Origin: Gnetum montanum
Lineage: Eukaryota; Streptophyta; Gnetopsida; Gnetales; Gnetaceae
DNA length: 64,000 nucleotides
NCBI GenBank assembly: GCA_015680685.1
Contig: MNCI01007684.1
Location: forward strand, 901,039 to 965,038
Reading direction: 5' to 3'
In this document: positions 11,031 through 22,839 of the stretch, piece by piece
Position numbering within the stretch: the first letter of the stretch is position 1
How the letters are laid out: each line of letters opens with the position of its first letter
Position numbers and translations under genes: made by a program
Notes under the pieces: model-generated
The model's input: the letters and a program-made list of their open reading frames with translations, nothing else
Told to the model about the DNA's origin: nothing
Database searches by the model: none

Positions 11031-11898
11031 CGGTGGAGCAATCCAACACCCAGCCATACAAGTCACATGTGTTTCATGTGTGACTAGATCATAATTCATG
11101 GAGGAAGCAATGTGATTATGCTAGTAATTGATTTAAGTTTGATATCATTGTCTTCCCACATGAAGCTAGTGAAGTCTACGTGCATGATTTAGCTCACAGT
11201 GAGGTATAAGATCTATTAATGTTGTTTGGCCATCTGGCTCCTAGTGAACATGGTGAAGTGAAAAGAGTTTCTAAGTCTAAGTCTAACTAAAATAGTAAAA
11301 AAATATATTCTATCCAAGGTCATGGCTATTCGATCTTGACCTTCCATACACACCCTAGGCTTCATGTAACTACAATTAGGATTACCAAGTACTTTGCTAC
11401 TAGGCAAACCAAGTGATAACAATACTAGGTTATCAAAGAATTACACTTAAGTGCTCGAGATCAAGTAACTACTCATTCTGCTTAACAACAGTAATGGTAA
11501 AGTGCATGGAAAAGTACACATTAACTAAGAAAAAATTATACATTATTCTAAGTAAAATAGTAAACTAGAAAAATGCTGCAATAGTATGAAATAGCTTGAT
11601 CTTTATTGCCGGTCACACGTGTGTCTAAACACAATATGCTTGAATAAAAACTCTATACACTACATCACACTACACTATGAGCATTCACACTTCTAAGTGC
11701 TAAAGACTAACTTACAAAAACAAACTACAAGAGTTACACTACTATTGAATGAAAATTTATTGCAAATTTGTGCACCTAAGTGTTGTATTTATAGGCTAGC
11801 ATGCATCTTGCCATATCACATATATGATAACATAGTCAATGCTCCAATATCATATATTCGATATCAGAGTCTACAAAATTTTAATTTATTATACCCCA
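11031..11898 (-). repeat. Degraded minus-strand gypsy LTR
   Basis: This resembles the minus-strand LTRs at 14,171 and 57,062 in block order: 'caaccatac', 'ttgtcttccca', 'ggtata.gatt', 'tgctcgagatcaagta.ctactcattc', 'tctttatt', 'aataaa..ctctatac' and a terminal tract of 'atatcatat' repeats. At the right end, the complement reads TTTTGGGGTA followed by TAATAAA, corresponding to the polypurine tract plus LTR start (GGGGTA-TGATGAA) of intact relatives. In copy 2 only its first 170 bp survive (53,640-53,812). Confidence 0.6.
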
Positions 11899-12060
11899 AA
11901 ACTAACTAAAACTCATCCTCAAGTTAAAAAAAATGAGGATAGAGTTCCTTACAAAATTGGGAGGTAGATTTACATGACACTTGATGCCATAGTAGTGTTT
12001 TTACAAAAATGACACAAGACATGATAGAACAAACCTTGACAAAAAAAAAATTGGACTATG
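11899..12060 (-). other. 3' UTR and PPT remnant of a minus-strand gypsy element
   Basis: In minus orientation the sequence resembles the stretch before the G2 3' LTR (27,590-27,667): 'attttgtaagg', 'cttgaggatgag' and a G-run directly before the LTR. It places the LTR at 11,031-11,898 as a 3' LTR. Confidence 0.45.
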
Positions 12061-15000
12061 TGATTCCTAGTGGTGGTGGCTCTACCATCAGTTGCTTCTC
12101 CTTATCTATAGGCTTCTAGAATTTGTATTTGTTCAAGGGTGCCTAAATTTTCTCCTCCTCCATTCTCAGGGCATGTACCATCCATACTTTTTGTGTAATG
12201 TGTGATGAAGCAAGCCCATCCCATGGACATGGTAGCTATAAAAACATTTAATTGGCTTTGACATACCATGTTGTAAACTACCTCCTCTCTTGTTCAAATG
12301 CTTTAGCCTTGGCTCGTAACTCATGATAATCAGATAATCTTCTAGCCAGATTCATTGCAACATATTTTTGCCCTTGGTAGCCAGCCTTAACTACTTCTAG
12401 CTCAAATTTTTCCATCTAAAGTTTCTACAAAGCATTTTTTTCTATCTACAAACTCTTTTTTATAAAATGCATACATAGTTGCTACTTGTTGTTCAAGTTC
12501 GTTTCTAGGCCTACTTACTATTAACATGGCCAAGTTAGCATAATGAAGGTTAGCTAATCCGATGTATTCTTTTATATTTTCTATCTATAGGTCTTTGTTT
12601 TTGACTTCCGTTTAGTGGATGTGAGCATAACTATATAAGATGGATTGCTAGTCTAAATTCTACACTAATATTGAATTGATTTAGGCTTTAGCCATTTGGA
12701 TCTCATTCTCATTGATTTGCATATACATCTCCAGCTTGTCACAGATGTGTTCCTTGAGCCTTTCATGCCTCTTAGTTTTATTTTTCCATGTGCTAATCTC
12801 AATAACTAACTTTTGCATAACTACACCTACCTCCTCAATTAAGTGGATTCTATTTTCTCTTGCTAGGTGGCTCATGTCTTCATTAACCCTTATTAGTTAT
12901 TCTCTTAACTGATGGATGTTCTTCTACATCTCGATGTTGGTTAACCTAGTGTTATCTGCAACTAGTTGTATGTTTTCTTCTTGTGTTGCAGTGAGTACCT
13001 TAGCATTTGTGTATGCTTGTACTTTTGCTACTAAGGCATTCCACACAACTTTCTCCTTCTCATTTTCCGTCTACTTGTTCTCCTCTATCGAGCAATTGAT
13101 TTGCTCTAACTAGTCAAGAAAAACATATTATATTGGATCTCTATGTTCAACCCTCAAATTCACAAGCTCTTCTTGTAGTTTAAGGATCTTAGCTTCTACA
13201 TGCTCCTCCCTAGTCTCTACCATGATAAAATTACCCTCGGTTATAATCAATTCTAACTGCATTGCATTCACATCACTTGGAACGTCCAAAAGAGTTATCA
13301 TTACTTGCCTAATCTGCAACAGTCAATCTAGCACAACCTCATAATTAGCAAGAGTTATTGAGGTACTAGCTAACGTTTGAGCATTCCTTACTCTAGTTAA
13401 ATTAGCTAGTGGCACAAAAAGTACGTTGAAAGATTCCTTGACGTGATCCATGATCATTTCTATGACTCCTACTACATCTTGATGTTGCATAACCATAACT
13501 AATGCTCCTTCTCTATTTCAAGCATCACTTGGAATGATGCAACATTCCTAAAGATCTATTATGATCTTTCGAACACTCCTCCTAACTACAAATATATATA
13601 TTCACTTATAGGATCTATGGAAACTATGGGTTGCATGGCACTATCACTTACTCTATAGAGGTTGGCCTTCTCACATGTTCCCCAACTAATAGTATTTGTG
13701 ATTTGTTACAGATAGCTCATTGATGGTTTGTAGACCTACAATGATGGTGGTGGAACTTACCATTCTATTGTTCTTGTTGTTGCTATTACTATTGTTGTTA
13801 CTACTGCTAACCACTGGGTTCCACTTGTTGTTGTTGTTTAGTGGTTTGTGTGGTTTTCCCAACTTCTATTTCTTCCTCCACATAATCTTTCTTTGGTGAT
13901 GCTGGCTTAAGCATTTTATCATATGAGGCATTTTGGACCTTCCTAAGGATGTCATTAGTGTATCCCAGGATTCTAGCATGTTTTTACAACTTTCTAAGTA
14001 GCCAAGAGACTGGAAGTGTAAGCTTCCCCACCTTCTTTTCTTCAAACAGCCTTTGAATCTCCATAAAATAGAGTTGTGTGAGATTGGCGTTATACTTTCC
14101 CATCAAAATCACACTTCCTTTGGCTACATAGGTAAACAATATATTCAATCTCTTTGTGGGAAATAGGTGGTGATGAGTGGCGAGATACCCCTACACTCAA
14201 CCATATGAATACAAGCATAGCACACACGATTTGGTCGAACTCTGTAGACTAAGTGCCTAAACACCCCATGGAACACTTGGGGTTAATCATTCGTTGTCTT
14301 CCCAGACTTACTTGTAGTTGTTACGGTGTATGGTTAAGCAAGTCTAAGGTATATGATTTTTATGGTTTTTTTGTGTTTTATGTCTTCTACGCTAACAGGG
14401 TGAAGGTTTTAGAAACTAACTAACTCTAACTAATGAACTAAGCCTAAATTACCTAGCATCAGCATCCATTCCCACTTACCGGACATACCCTGAACCGATG
14501 CAACCGTGGCTACCAAACGCTAATCATTACTGGGATCACCACGCATAATGCACGTGCTCGAAGTGGTTGTATTGAGGCACTTAACTAGCCTAAGCATGAT
14601 GAGCATCCATTCCTTGACTATCCGTACACATCCTTAAATGCTCGTAATCAAGTCGTACTCATTCCGCGTTACTAGGAGATATAGGTGGGAGAGAAACTAA
14701 TCACGATGAGCATCCATTCCTTGATTATCTGTACACATCCTTAAATGCTCGTAATCAAGTCATACTCATTCCACATTAAAGAAAGCAATAAATAACATGT
14801 AATAAAATCCTATTCCATGCACTGCAAGGTTTATCCGGAAAGCTTGTCTTTATTTTCGTACACAACTTGTGTTCAGGTACAATGTTGCTCGAATAAAGAT
14901 CTATTCACTTTAGGACTCCTACTGTGGGTGCATGGAAAATAATCCATCTCTAGAGTGATCAATCTGCCAGAGTTTCCCTACTGTTTAGCCTAGGATGAAG

Positions 15001-15740
15001 AAACAAGGGAGAGACTCCTCTTATTTATAGATATGACGGTGCACCACAATATTGCGTATGCAATATCATGGCCCATGCGATATCATGTTCCATCAGATGG
15101 TATGTGCCAATTTTAAAATAAATTCTTTCCTTCAAAGTTAACTCATTATACTCCTTATCTTCTTTGCTGTATGTCCTCTTTAACCATAGTTTTCTCATTT
15201 CTATGTCTGATCTTATGGATAGATATGCTAATCTTACCCCTTCATTAGACACATTTAGAGCTTCTACTATCAACTTAATTGAATATGAAACAAAGACTCC
15301 TTTAATGTTGACTGTAGCAACCTCTTCTTTATTATGCCAGAATTAGTAAGTTTCCCCTAGTTACCATTTTCCACTATTTGAAAGGATGGGCCATAGTTGT
15401 GATGCTTAGAGTTGTTTCCTTACCACCTTTGGAACAAACTCTACGAATGGACCAAAGTTCATCTCCATAGTTATTATGATTAGGACTGCCTTCTCTTGGA
15501 TAATTTGGAGGCATTCTTATCATAGCATGAGGCACTATCCTTGTACTTGTGGTTCTTCCACCTTCTTCTAAGCTGACCATCTGATTGTAGGATTTTCTTG
15601 ATGGATACTGAAAGATTGAGACTCTTGCTCCACATATTCTATGTGTGGCTCTTGTGCTCTTGTTTGGCCTCTTGGTGGTTTGCTTTCTGATTATGAGGGT
15701 CCTCCTATTGCTCCTCTCTTTGGAATCATATACAATCATT
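12060..15740 (-). pseudogene. Broken ORF of an unrecognised mobile element, copy 1 (interrupted by an LTR)
   Basis: Reading down from 15,739, the minus strand gives an N-terminal piece of 121 residues (15,374-15,739; basic, ending with GDELWSIRRVCSKGG), a piece near 15,025-15,273 (RTYSKEDKEYNELTLKERI), a piece across 13,900-14,165 on the far side of the inserted LTR (FEEKKVGKLTLPVSWLLRKL in readable form), a glutamine/asparagine-rich stretch at 13,740-13,860, and two coiled-coil-like pieces (13,128-13,319 and 12,681-12,875; many E, L, K). Copy 2 keeps only the first half (53,813-54,740), where the same residues are recognisable. The layout resembles N-terminal ORFs of large plant elements, but I do not recognise the family. 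Confidence 0.45.
14171..15095 (-). mobile_element. Solo gypsy LTR inserted in the unknown ORF
   Basis: This minus-strand LTR runs from TGATGAGTGG to CATCA and is very similar to the G3 LTRs at 57,062 and 63,341. Target duplication: GGTGG at 14,166-14,170 and GATGG at 15,096-15,100. The empty site in copy 2, near 54,105, reads AGGTGGTATGTGCC without interruption. Unlike the G3 LTRs it carries an internal direct duplication of about 75 bp (14,597-14,672 and 14,703-14,777). Many CpGs remain, so it is younger than most elements here. Confidence 0.85.
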
Positions 15741-16480
15741 AAGGATTTAGTAATTATTAGAATGTGTTCTCTAGTTTTGATAACTCCTTTCCTTTCTCAT
15801 ACCCATACTTAGATCAAATTCTTAGCTTACTATGATTGCAGAATTAGAAAAGATTTCAAAAAGAAATCCCATAAGTGTTAATTTTATTATAACCATTGAT
15901 AGTTATCCATTTCATTCTTGTTTATAACTCATAATGGTTAGTATGGTTCATTAAGAGGATTATTTAAGAGTTTCTAGCATTAATGTGATTAATTTTTGTT
16001 AAAAATGTTTAACTTTCCCTTCATGCTTACCCTTATAATACCTTTCAGGAATTAGCAAATTATGACTCCAATTTTCATTATATCCCATTAGGCACACCCC
16101 CAAAACTAAGTTAAGAGCTCTATGATAAAATAGGTTCAAGAAGCAAGAAAATCGAAGCTATAAGTATGCCGTTATGAGGGTTGAAAGTTGGAAGGTTAGA
16201 GCTTAGATTGTACAACAAAAATGGTAAAATATCCCTTGGCAAAAAATTCACATTTTTCAGTAATATTTGAGGATAAAAAATGTGTCATTTGGAATGTTTG
16301 GAAGGTATAAAGCATGTTCAAAGGATCTTGGGCTACAGATGATGCATAGTTTTTGAGGATTTGGCATAGATAGTTCACAAAGAGGTAATCTTGGGCAATT
16401 AAAGTTCATGAAGTGTTGATAAGGTGGATGAGATGGGTAATGAGCTCATGTTATTGGAATGGGTAGTTTGAGTGAAAAGG
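15740..16480 (-). other. Unassigned AT-rich interval upstream of the unknown ORF
   Basis: This is shared with 54,740-55,590. Near 16,090-16,110 the minus strand reads 'cttagttttggggg' followed by TGTGCC, which resembles a polypurine tract plus LTR start. The interval could include a short LTR, but no partner LTR was recognised. No credible coding sequence was seen. Confidence 0.3.
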
Positions 16481-16900
16481 GAAGTTTTTATTAACATTTA
16501 TTGATGTTTGAAGGCTTAAGATGATGTTGAATCACTTGGCAAGTATAAGAGACAATAACTATACAAGTGGATCCTCCCTAAAGTAGGCTTCAACATTTAA
16601 TACCCTTGTATAACCACACCTAAAAGTATATATAGGCATCCAAGGCATTGAATGTGACTCATACCTATTTAGCAACACACACATGTTAGTATTACCAAGT
16701 TAGGAAAATTACACTATGTTACACAAATCCACAAGTTATGATTATTCATAAAGAGAGATGAACTGGACTTAGAAGGGATTCTAGAAATCAGGATGTCAGG
16801 TATCTTACCATAGGAATAATGAATTTTTATGTTTTATTGGTGGTTAATGTAATTATTAGCCTTTTTTCCAAGATTCAAACCAAGTCCAGATCACATACCA
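16480..16900 (-). other. Minus-strand gypsy 3' UTR remnant, copy 1
   Basis: The complement contains the stretch around 'tttagggaggatcc' and 'aagggta', which aligns with the G2 3' UTR near 26,930-26,990 and with G3 near 58,690-58,760. Copy 2 carries the same stretch at 55,590-55,975, and there it continues into more gypsy UTR. Homology between the two copies ends near 16,890. Confidence 0.5.
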
Positions 16901-16924
16901 ATGACATTTTGTAGTGTTGTATGT

Positions 16925-17884
16925 TAATTAATAATCCCATACCTTCCCAATTTTGTAAGGAACTTGAGGATGAGTTTTCATTCAATTTTGGGGGTATGAT
17001 GAAGAGCCTTTAATTGACTGCATTAATAGGATGTCATCAATGCAACCCCATTGATGGGATCTTGTCGATCTAGGGTTTGTCACATTGACATGTACCCATT
17101 AACATGGTACCCTAGTAGGTCTATAAATACAACACCTCAACTATGTTATTGAGAGTTAGAATTTCAGTTGCTAGCGAAACTCTTGTAATTTGTTTCCGTA
17201 AGAGATAGAATAATTTTTCTAAGTGCCCATAGTAGGAGTCAAGGAGTGTATAGATCTTTATTTGAGCATTGTTGTACCTAAGCATCATAATGTGTGCAAT
17301 AATAAAAATGAGCTTTTTGATAAACCTTATAGCACTTGGACTAGCTTGATGATTTATTTATGCATTTATTATTTTCATTAATTAAGTGATTAATTAAGAT
17401 AGAATGATTAAAAATTTAATTAATTAATTAATTAACATAAATAGACTAGCATACATAAGTATAACCACTTCAAGCATACATATAACACTTGGTAATCCTA
17501 GTAGCACTTAATGCTTGGTTGCCTAGCAATGTTGTATGTGTTTAGGATGTGTATGAAAAGTGGGACTGAATGCTTATGTTAGGATAGTTAGTTATTAATC
17601 AATAATTAAATAAGTTGAATTAGTTAATTTATTGTCAATCTACTACCAACCTTAGAAAAACAAAATATAAAATAATAAAATTTAGGTGTCTCAATTACAC
17701 TTAAGCATGCAACTAAGCTTCACAAGGGTAGTTGGGAAGGCAACAATTGTTCTACAATTAGATTCACATTCTAGATTGAATCCTATGTATGAGAACACTA
17801 AGAATCCATGAAATTCAATCAAATCACACATGAATTCCTTAGTAATTCATATGGTTAGGTGTAGGGGTCCCTCGTCGCTCATTA
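16925..17884 (+). mobile_element. 3' end and LTR of a plus-strand gypsy element
   Basis: 16,925-16,996 matches the last bases before the G2 3' LTR (AATAATCCCATACCTT, CTTGAGGATGA, then TTTTGGGGGTA as polypurine tract). The LTR runs from TGATGAAG at 16,997 to CTCATTA at 17,884, about 888 bp, with the usual block order plus a (TAAT)n patch near 17,414-17,435. The body of the element is missing. It lies directly right of duplication copy 1, in the same orientation as the LTR at that copy's left end. Confidence 0.75.
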
Positions 17885-18622
17885 AAAAGCGAATTAGAGC
17901 ATTTTATGGGAAGACATCGAATGTTTAAGGCCTATCAAAGGCCTTTTTTGACTTAGAGCATGACATTTTTTTTCATCAAGGATAAATGTCGCATGTACTA
18001 AGTTCAAACGTCAAAAGAAAGAATGTTAAATCACATTGAACACTTCTATGTTTAAGCAAAAAAACTTTTATGTAAACGGGAAATGATTTCATAAAAATTA
18101 TTGATGAATTGAATTCATCATTATTTATAGTAATTTTTTTAGATTAAAAAGGCATTTTAATTTTTCTTAAAATACAATTCAAATTTATTTTTGGTCATAA
18201 TTAATTTCACTTAAAGTAACAAAAATAATTTAAAATTACATAAGAAAATAAAAAGATTTTAGTCCATCTAAAACTTACATTTTTGCTTTTACAACTTTAG
18301 ACATGTTAACAAAAGTGAAATTTAGTAAATCAAAAAGCAAATTTTAGTTATATCTTAAGCAAAATAAAAATTAATTAAGAGAAAAGTTAGCTTACGATTA
18401 AGGAAAATTGCATTCCAATTAAGTGAAATTACTTACATGTTACCAAAATTGTGAATTTAATTAATCAAAAAATAATAAGCTAAGATTAGTACTCACTAAC
18501 AAATAAAAAAAAAAAGTAATAAGGAAAGGAATAATGGCATGCATTATGATTTTAGGAGAAAGCTTCCTTACCAAAATACTAACTATGATAATATTAGTCA
18601 AGAAATTCAAATGTTCAGTTGT
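17885..18622 (+). other. Unassigned AT-rich interval with a third copy of a duplicated core
   Basis: Most of the interval is AT-rich without coding signal. The last 100 bp (18,525-18,620) align with 6,643-6,738 and 50,155-50,245, including GGAGAAAGCTTC and an 'ctatgataatattagtcaagaaatt' counterpart of the shared core. The match is cut off by the start of the G2 5' LTR. Confidence 0.45.
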
Positions 18623-19402
18623 GATGAAGTGTATTTTTGTTAGCTTCGATATCAAGGCCCAAGAAGCGATATCACATATCCAATATCACAGGATGTGTGC
18701 CAACGTATAAATATAGTGCTTGCACACACAATTTGGGCATAAGTTTTGTCATAACATAGTAGAGCTCTTGTAGTTTCTTTTCTCCATAGTTAGAATATTT
18801 TCCAAAGTGCCTAAAGTAGGAGTCATTGAGTGTATGGATCTTTATTCAAGCACCGTTATACCTTGGCTAGATTAATTATTTTATTTATGCATTTAATGTT
18901 TTGTAAAATTTCCTTTAATGCTTCCAAATAATTAACCTAAATTAAGCTATCTGATTAAATAGCAATTAATTATGCACATAAGTACAACCACTTCTAGCAT
19001 GTGCATTACACTTGATAATCCCAACAATGCTTAACATTTGGTAATCCAACAATGTTATACATGTTTAGGATGTGTATGGAAAGTGGGATCAAATACTTAT
19101 AGTAGGATAGTTAGTTATTAATTAGCAATCAAATTAGTTAAATTGGTTCATAAATTAAGTTTCAACTTGCTATTAATCATAGGTGAATAAAATGTAAAAC
19201 AATAAAAATCATGTGCCTCAATTACACCTAACCATACAACTAAGCTTCACAAGTATAGTTGGGAAGACAATGATCATCACAATTAGATTTCACATCCTAG
19301 AACTAGTGTACCTAGGAAGTTAAGGTTTGTAGAAATTAACCAAATCACATGTGAATTCTTGTGATTCATATGGTTGAGCGTAGGGCTACTGGTTGCTCAT
19401 CA
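18623..19402 (+). repeat. 5' LTR of G2
   Basis: Starts TGATGAAGTG and ends GCTCATCA. Relative to the 3' LTR it has at least two deletions: one in the 'tttgatatc' repeat area at the start, and one after 'caccgttatacc'. A TATA-like 'tataaatatag' lies near 18,707-18,717, a candidate for the LTR promoter. Confidence 0.8.
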
Positions 19403-19421
19403 TTGGCATCATTGTTGGGGA
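19403..19421 (+). other. Primer binding site of G2 (decayed)
   Basis: Directly after the 5' LTR the sequence reads TTGGCATCATTGTTGGGGA. It differs from the Asp-tRNA PBS known in plant Athila elements (TTGGCGCCGTTGCCGGGGA) only by G-to-A and C-to-T transitions. In G3 the same site reads TTGGCACCATTGCCAAGGA. The tRNA assignment uses family knowledge; the transition-only pattern is seen directly. Confidence 0.65.
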
Positions 19422-19564
19422 ACCTTAGTTTGTTACATGTGCTATCTAGAAGTTAGTAAAAAATTATTTAACATTGTTGGAATGAACCCTAAAGTCAAAT
19501 CATACTTCATATAGCTACAACAACTATAAGAAAGCACACTACATTGCTTATCTTCCAATATAAG

Positions 19565-21850
19565 ATGTCTTCTTCTCATAGGAGTGATTCTCCACCCAAT
19601 TTTGATGGAGAAAATCAGCAAGTGCCCTAATAATACAGAGTGGTATATGCTCATCCTAATGAGTATGTACCCAATTTCACCTTCGTCTTACACTAGGATG
19701 AACTACTATGGTGGCTAGACATGGAGGGCAACATTGTGTTGCCACCCAATCAATCCATTCTTGTGATGCTTCAACAAACCCTTATGCAGTTGGGCATCCA
19801 AGGGCTTCATGTTGAATATGTTGTGCAAGATAGTGATGCAAAGGATTATCATCCCACTAATGCATAATGCCTAAGGGACTGATAGCTATAGCAGCATTAT
19901 GAATTTGTGAAGGGGAAGTGATCCAATGATTCTCCATTCCTAATGTATTAAAAAGATAGAGAAAAACCCTCCTCTAGGGGTTTTCCATATAGAGAGACTC
20001 CTTTATTTAACTTTGGTAAAGGAGGTCAAAACCAGAACTTGTAGTCCATGATAAATAACCCTAGTTCTAGTAAGAACAGATCCCATGATAAAGGGGGATC
20101 CAAAGAGAAGACTCATGGTTGGGATGCAAATAAGTAGCATTATCATGATCATGGCCACAACCACCAAAGAGGAGGTGGAAGGTATCATGATGGTGCTAGT
20201 CCTCCTTCCTCTTCACCTTCATCATCATCTTCTTCCTCTTTTCACTCTGAATGCAACTGCAGGGGGCACAATTGTAATGGAGGTAATTGATGAGACTAAG
20301 ATGATCATAGGGACTGTTGGAAAAGTTAATATCTAGGTTGTGGGAATTCAAGAGAGGCCTATCATCATGAATGAAATGGTAGCAGAGGGCATCGTAGGCA
20401 CCAAGATCATGGCTATGATGAACCTTTGCTCACTACCCAAAGTATGCTAAACATCTAAGAGGCAATGAGAATGCCTATAAGACACATAAAGGATAGCTAA
20501 ATTAAGAGGCTAAACATGAACAATATCCTTAAATTCAAAGGTGGATATAACTTAGATCTACAAAATCATCTTTAGGCCTTTCATGATGCATGTGCCTTAC
20601 AAAATGTGGAGAATGATTGGAAAAAGCTTAAGCTGTTCCACTCATTAAGGAAGCAAAGAGTTGGTACCGGTTCTTAAAACCAAAATCCATCAAATGTACT
20701 CCTAAGTGTCCAATCTAAGAAGGCATGTCTAGGGTTGGAAGCAAGAAACACATGAGTCCTTGGATGCTGCCATGGGCCGATACTATTCTCTATTGCATAG
20801 ATGTTACAGTCATGATTATTCTCAATAGGAACAACTTCACCATATCATAGATGGGCTCTAATAAAAAATGAGAAAACCTCTTGAAGTCTATGCCCAAGGG
20901 TGATTGTTAGAATTAAGAGTCCATTAGATCCAAAGGTTGATCAAGTAGGTATCAAAAGAAGAAGGAGAGTTAAGGAAATGAGAAAGTGTAAAAGAATATG
21001 ATAAGAACTCTCCCATCAAAAAGAGGAAGGTATGATTTTATGATAGTGAAAAGGAATCATCATTTAATGAAGTGGTAAACTGAAAAACCTTGCCCATTCA
21101 AAAATTTACGTCTAAAATTTTGGCTAAGGTAGATCAGTTATGGAACTCTATGGATAGTAGATTTCAAGCTATTCTAAAAATTGTTAAAGAGTCCAAAGAA
21201 CAAAGTAGTAATTATGACCGTAGGAGGTAGCAAAAAGTTGAACGTGCCTACCAAAAGCATAAGTGTAAGGCTACTATACTAGAAGAAGTTGTGGAGACTA
21301 AATCAGATGTTGATAGTGGATGTAACATCTACCATTATGAATATCCTAGGGGATTTTGCCCATTGTGTTACACTTGCATGAATCTGGGGTGTATCCACTA
21401 AATCTTAAACTGGCAAGAAGGCAAGCACCTAGAAGATTGACTTATCCTCAAGGTAATCATAGTTAGTTCCACCAATAAAAGATATACTATCTAAGTGGAG
21501 CTCCACCATAACAATATGAGTAGTATTAGTAGTGGTAGCACCTACAATCATGGGGAATGCAACCACCAAGGCAACAGTACCCTTACTAGCAACCATATCC
21601 ATATGGGTACTATGTTGAGCAACCTATTTCTCTGCATAACTCTTCTAGCCATGTTCAACATCACTACTACCCCCTCAAGTATTACAGAACTCATTCTCCA
21701 TCTACTAGATAGGAAACCCCACATCCATGTTACCCTTTTCATCCTTTTGCATATGTCTCTCCACCCTCAACCCAATTATCGGATACTCCATCAATGCAAG
21801 GAGAAATTCTGCTTTAGCAACAACAACACTACACAATGAGGGTTGCCAAC
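19565..21850 (+). pseudogene. gag of G2, broken
   Basis: Gag forms the virus-like particle. The start at ATG 19,565 gives MSSSHRSDSPP, matching the G3 gag start at 63,201 (MSSSRKSNSPP). Later readable pieces correspond to G3: a YVPNFTFVLH segment near 19,650, a GNIVLPPNQS segment near 19,730, an AFHDACALQNVENDWKKLKL segment near 20,575-20,635, and charged linker pieces up to 21,450. Many stops occur. No zinc-knuckle was recognised, which fits Athila-type Gag. Confidence 0.7.
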
Positions 21851-21959
21851 TTATAGTCGGCTCCTTAGTTGAGTGGTTCAAAAGCTAGGTCATGAAAAGG
21901 CCTTTTTTCTAACCCAATAGCCCAACTAAACCCTCATATACAAATGTGGCTGGCAACCC

Positions 21960-22800
21960 TATTTCTCCATCTTCCTTTGCATCTGATTCATTTGAGTCCC
22001 CTTCAAACCGAACACCTCCCAAAGTGCATACCGTCACGTTAACTCATGTGGTAACCAACTAGATAAAGGCTATTCACCTTCCCAAGAAACTATTTGATCC
22101 TGGAAGTTCCCTTATTTACCTTCAAATCGTTGGAAATGAGCCTTCGAAAGCTCTTTTGGATTCAGCATCTAGTGTTAATTTAAGTTTTCATGAGATGTAA
22201 AAGGCCCAAAACCTATCTCCACTCAAGAATAGCAACATCCAACTTGAGTTGGCTAATCAGTCCATCACTATTCCATTGGAACTACTGGATGACATTGTAA
22301 CCATTGTTTGTGGGTGGTCTTACCCTATTTATTTCCTAGTGATCCAAGTGGACAATTGCAAGGGGGACTTCCCAATCATTATGGGAAAGACTTGGCTAAG
22401 AACTATTGATGCATGAATGGGCATCAGAGATCTTTCCTTGGAAATATCTAAAGAAAATGCATTTAGAAAGATTAAGAGGAAGAGATTTTTATGCATTGCG
22501 TATAATGACACAGGGTGCAACTATGTGTAAAAACTATGGATCATTAACAATATATCTATCAAAGCATGCCATCAATGTGTTGACATATCTAAAACTCAAA
22601 GGTGCCTATAAACAACAACCACAAAATAGGAGGATACCCAACGGCTGACAGCTAATCTTGGAAGTAGCACACTTTGCATAGAACCTACTAAGAGCCTAAA
22701 ATATTCCTACACACAAGGCATGTATGAATTGGAGCAAGTTCATCACCAACTCTCTGATAATGCAAATGATGATACTTATTGGGGAGAGCTAGAAATTCCT
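21960..22800 (+). pseudogene. Aspartic protease region of G2, broken
   Basis: Readable landmarks in order: a DPGSSLIYLQI segment, ALLDSASSVNLS in which the D-S-G triplet became DSA, LDDIVTIVCGWSYP, and FPIIMGKTWL near 22,370 (family: PIILGRPFL). The equivalent in G3 is open and keeps DSG. It runs on to YWGELEIP near 22,770-22,795, the point at which G3 is deleted. Confidence 0.75.
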
Positions 22801-22839
22801 GCAAATGTTAAATAAGAGGCCCTTGAGTTAAAATCTCTA

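Larger units (their letters stand above)
2536..16890 (+). repeat. Segmental duplication, copy 1
   Basis: Long stretches align in the same order and orientation with 28,250-55,975. Matching blocks are 2,790-4,930 with 28,544-30,985; 4,975-5,671 with 32,345-33,012; 5,672-6,370 with 38,857-39,577; 6,370-7,110 with 49,873-50,620; 8,010-11,190 with 50,620-53,812; 13,730-14,170 with 53,813-54,100; and 15,096-16,890 with 54,100-55,975. After removal of elements found on one side only, both units come to about 10 kb. The left end lies inside an LTR and the right end beside another LTR in the same orientation. No intact gene is included. Confidence 0.85.

Noticed and set aside
17927-17945. Hairpin AAGGCCT-ATCAA-AGGCCTT followed by T-run, like a bacterial terminator
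   Set aside because: The context is plant intergenic DNA; a 7-bp stem is expected by chance in 64 kb and nothing is transcribed into it.
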